Made by a program: the position numbers and the translations under genes
The notes under the pieces: generated by a model
What the model saw: only the letters and a program-made list of their open reading frames with translations
The model's database searches: none
Told to the model about the DNA's origin: nothing
In this document: piece by piece, positions 5,401 through 5,964 of the stretch
Layout: each line of letters starts with the position of its first letter
Numbering within the stretch: the stretch's first letter is position 1
Source of the DNA: Bacillaceae bacterium
GTDB taxonomy: Bacteria > Bacillota > Bacilli > Bacillales_A > Planococcaceae
Direction of reading: 5' to 3'
Length of the DNA: 5,964 nt
Assembly (NCBI GenBank): GCA_030149685.1
Contig: JASLGI010000156.1
Span: 1 to 5,964, forward strand

Positions 5401-5964
5401 CTATTTCTCTTCTCCATCGTTTGAAGCGTTTTCATTTTGAAGAGGTACTGCGTACATATTTCCAATCTCATCTGTCTCGAACGCCTTTTCAATATTTGCA
5501 AAGCCGCGTTCAAAAATCTCCATATAGTCATCTCCGTAAATATTACGTAAAATAGACATAATTTCAATGAAGTCAGGGAACTTCCCATAAAGTTGTTGAA
5601 GAGGTAAAGAACCTTCTAACACTTGATGTTCTGTATCATAATAATTTTGATTCATTTCTAAAATGAGTCGTTCTCCTTCTTCGGTCACTGCGACATATGT
5701 ATTACGTCGATCATCGTCCTTTTTAAAGAAATGTAAATACCCTCGCTGTTCTAATTTCTTTGAAAAGTTAAATGCGGTAGACACGTGCATAACACCAAAC
5801 TTTGCGATATCCGAAATTGTAGCACCTTGCAAATGGTAAGATATCCATAAAATGTGGTGTTCATTAATATTCAAGTTATAAGGTTTAATCCATAACTGCC
5901 AATCTTTTTCGACAGCTTTCCAAAGAGCTTTCGCCATTTGGGCAATTCTTTGACTATAAATCAT
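5401..5964 (-). CDS. scoC: MarR-family transition-state regulator ScoC/Hpr, 5' end beyond right edge
   Basis: ScoC (Hpr) is a dimeric MarR-type repressor of extracellular protease genes, sporulation and peptide uptake genes in Bacillus. The 187 residues seen closely match B. subtilis ScoC from memory: [11 protein letters not shown] (12-22), [14 protein letters not shown] (32-45), then the winged helix-turn-helix [20 protein letters not shown] (47-66), with recognition helix about 58-74 and wing 81-93 ([13 protein letters not shown]), and the C-terminal dimerisation stretch [20 protein letters not shown]. The tail is acidic. The ATG on the window edge (5964-5962) aligns with an internal position of the B. 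subtilis protein (203 residues as I recall), so the true start is probably 10-16 codons outside. Its place near prsA ties a regulator of secreted enzymes to the foldase that matures them. Confidence 0.93.
   Translation of the reverse strand: MIYSQRIAQMAKALWKAVEKDWQLWIKPYNLNINEHHILWISYHLQGATISDIAKFGVMHVSTAFNFSKKLEQRGYLHFFKKDDDRRNTYVAVTEEGERLILEMNQNYYDTEHQVLEGSLPLQQLYGKFPDFIEIMSILRNIYGDDYMEIFERGFANIEKAFETDEIGNMYAVPLQNENASNDGEEK

Overview
The window looks like chromosomal DNA of a low- to mid-GC member of the Bacillaceae, most like Anoxybacillus or Geobacillus. The reasons are a PrsA foldase gene next to a ScoC/Hpr gene, a UvrB start nearly identical to the Bacillus protein, strong GGAGG ribosome sites in front of most genes, and a TTG start. 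The genus is inferred from similarity as I remember it, not from a search.

Layout. Positions 1-264 (minus) hold the first 88 codons of uvrB. Its promoter region, with a probable LexA box, lies back to back with the promoter of a four-gene plus-strand operon at 447-3055. That operon encodes a short YtrA-type GntR repressor, an ABC ATPase, a six-helix permease and an unrecognised membrane-anchored extracytoplasmic protein. All three gene junctions overlap. A perfect 8-bp inverted repeat just downstream of the operon's likely transcription start is a good candidate operator for the repressor. By family, this is a substrate-inducible or envelope-stress-inducible transporter, simpler than the Bacillus subtilis ytr operon. 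A bidirectional terminator closes it.

On the minus strand follow a coiled-coil protein of unknown function (3101-3745), the lipoprotein foldase prsA (3889-4794) with its own terminator and a strong promoter, a 62-residue two-helix membrane protein (5156-5344), and the protease/sporulation regulator scoC (5401 to beyond the right edge).

The 361-base gap between prsA and the small membrane gene is not empty. It holds a roughly 234-bp element with imperfect inverted ends (GCTGRGRCAAAA), a hairpin just inside each end and a third long hairpin in the middle. It resembles a small non-autonomous mobile element or decayed insertion-sequence remnant that now supplies a terminator. This element and the uncharacterised fourth protein of the ABC operon are the parts most worth following up. 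Nothing in the window is clear evidence of a wholly new system, and there is no CRISPR array, tRNA or rRNA.
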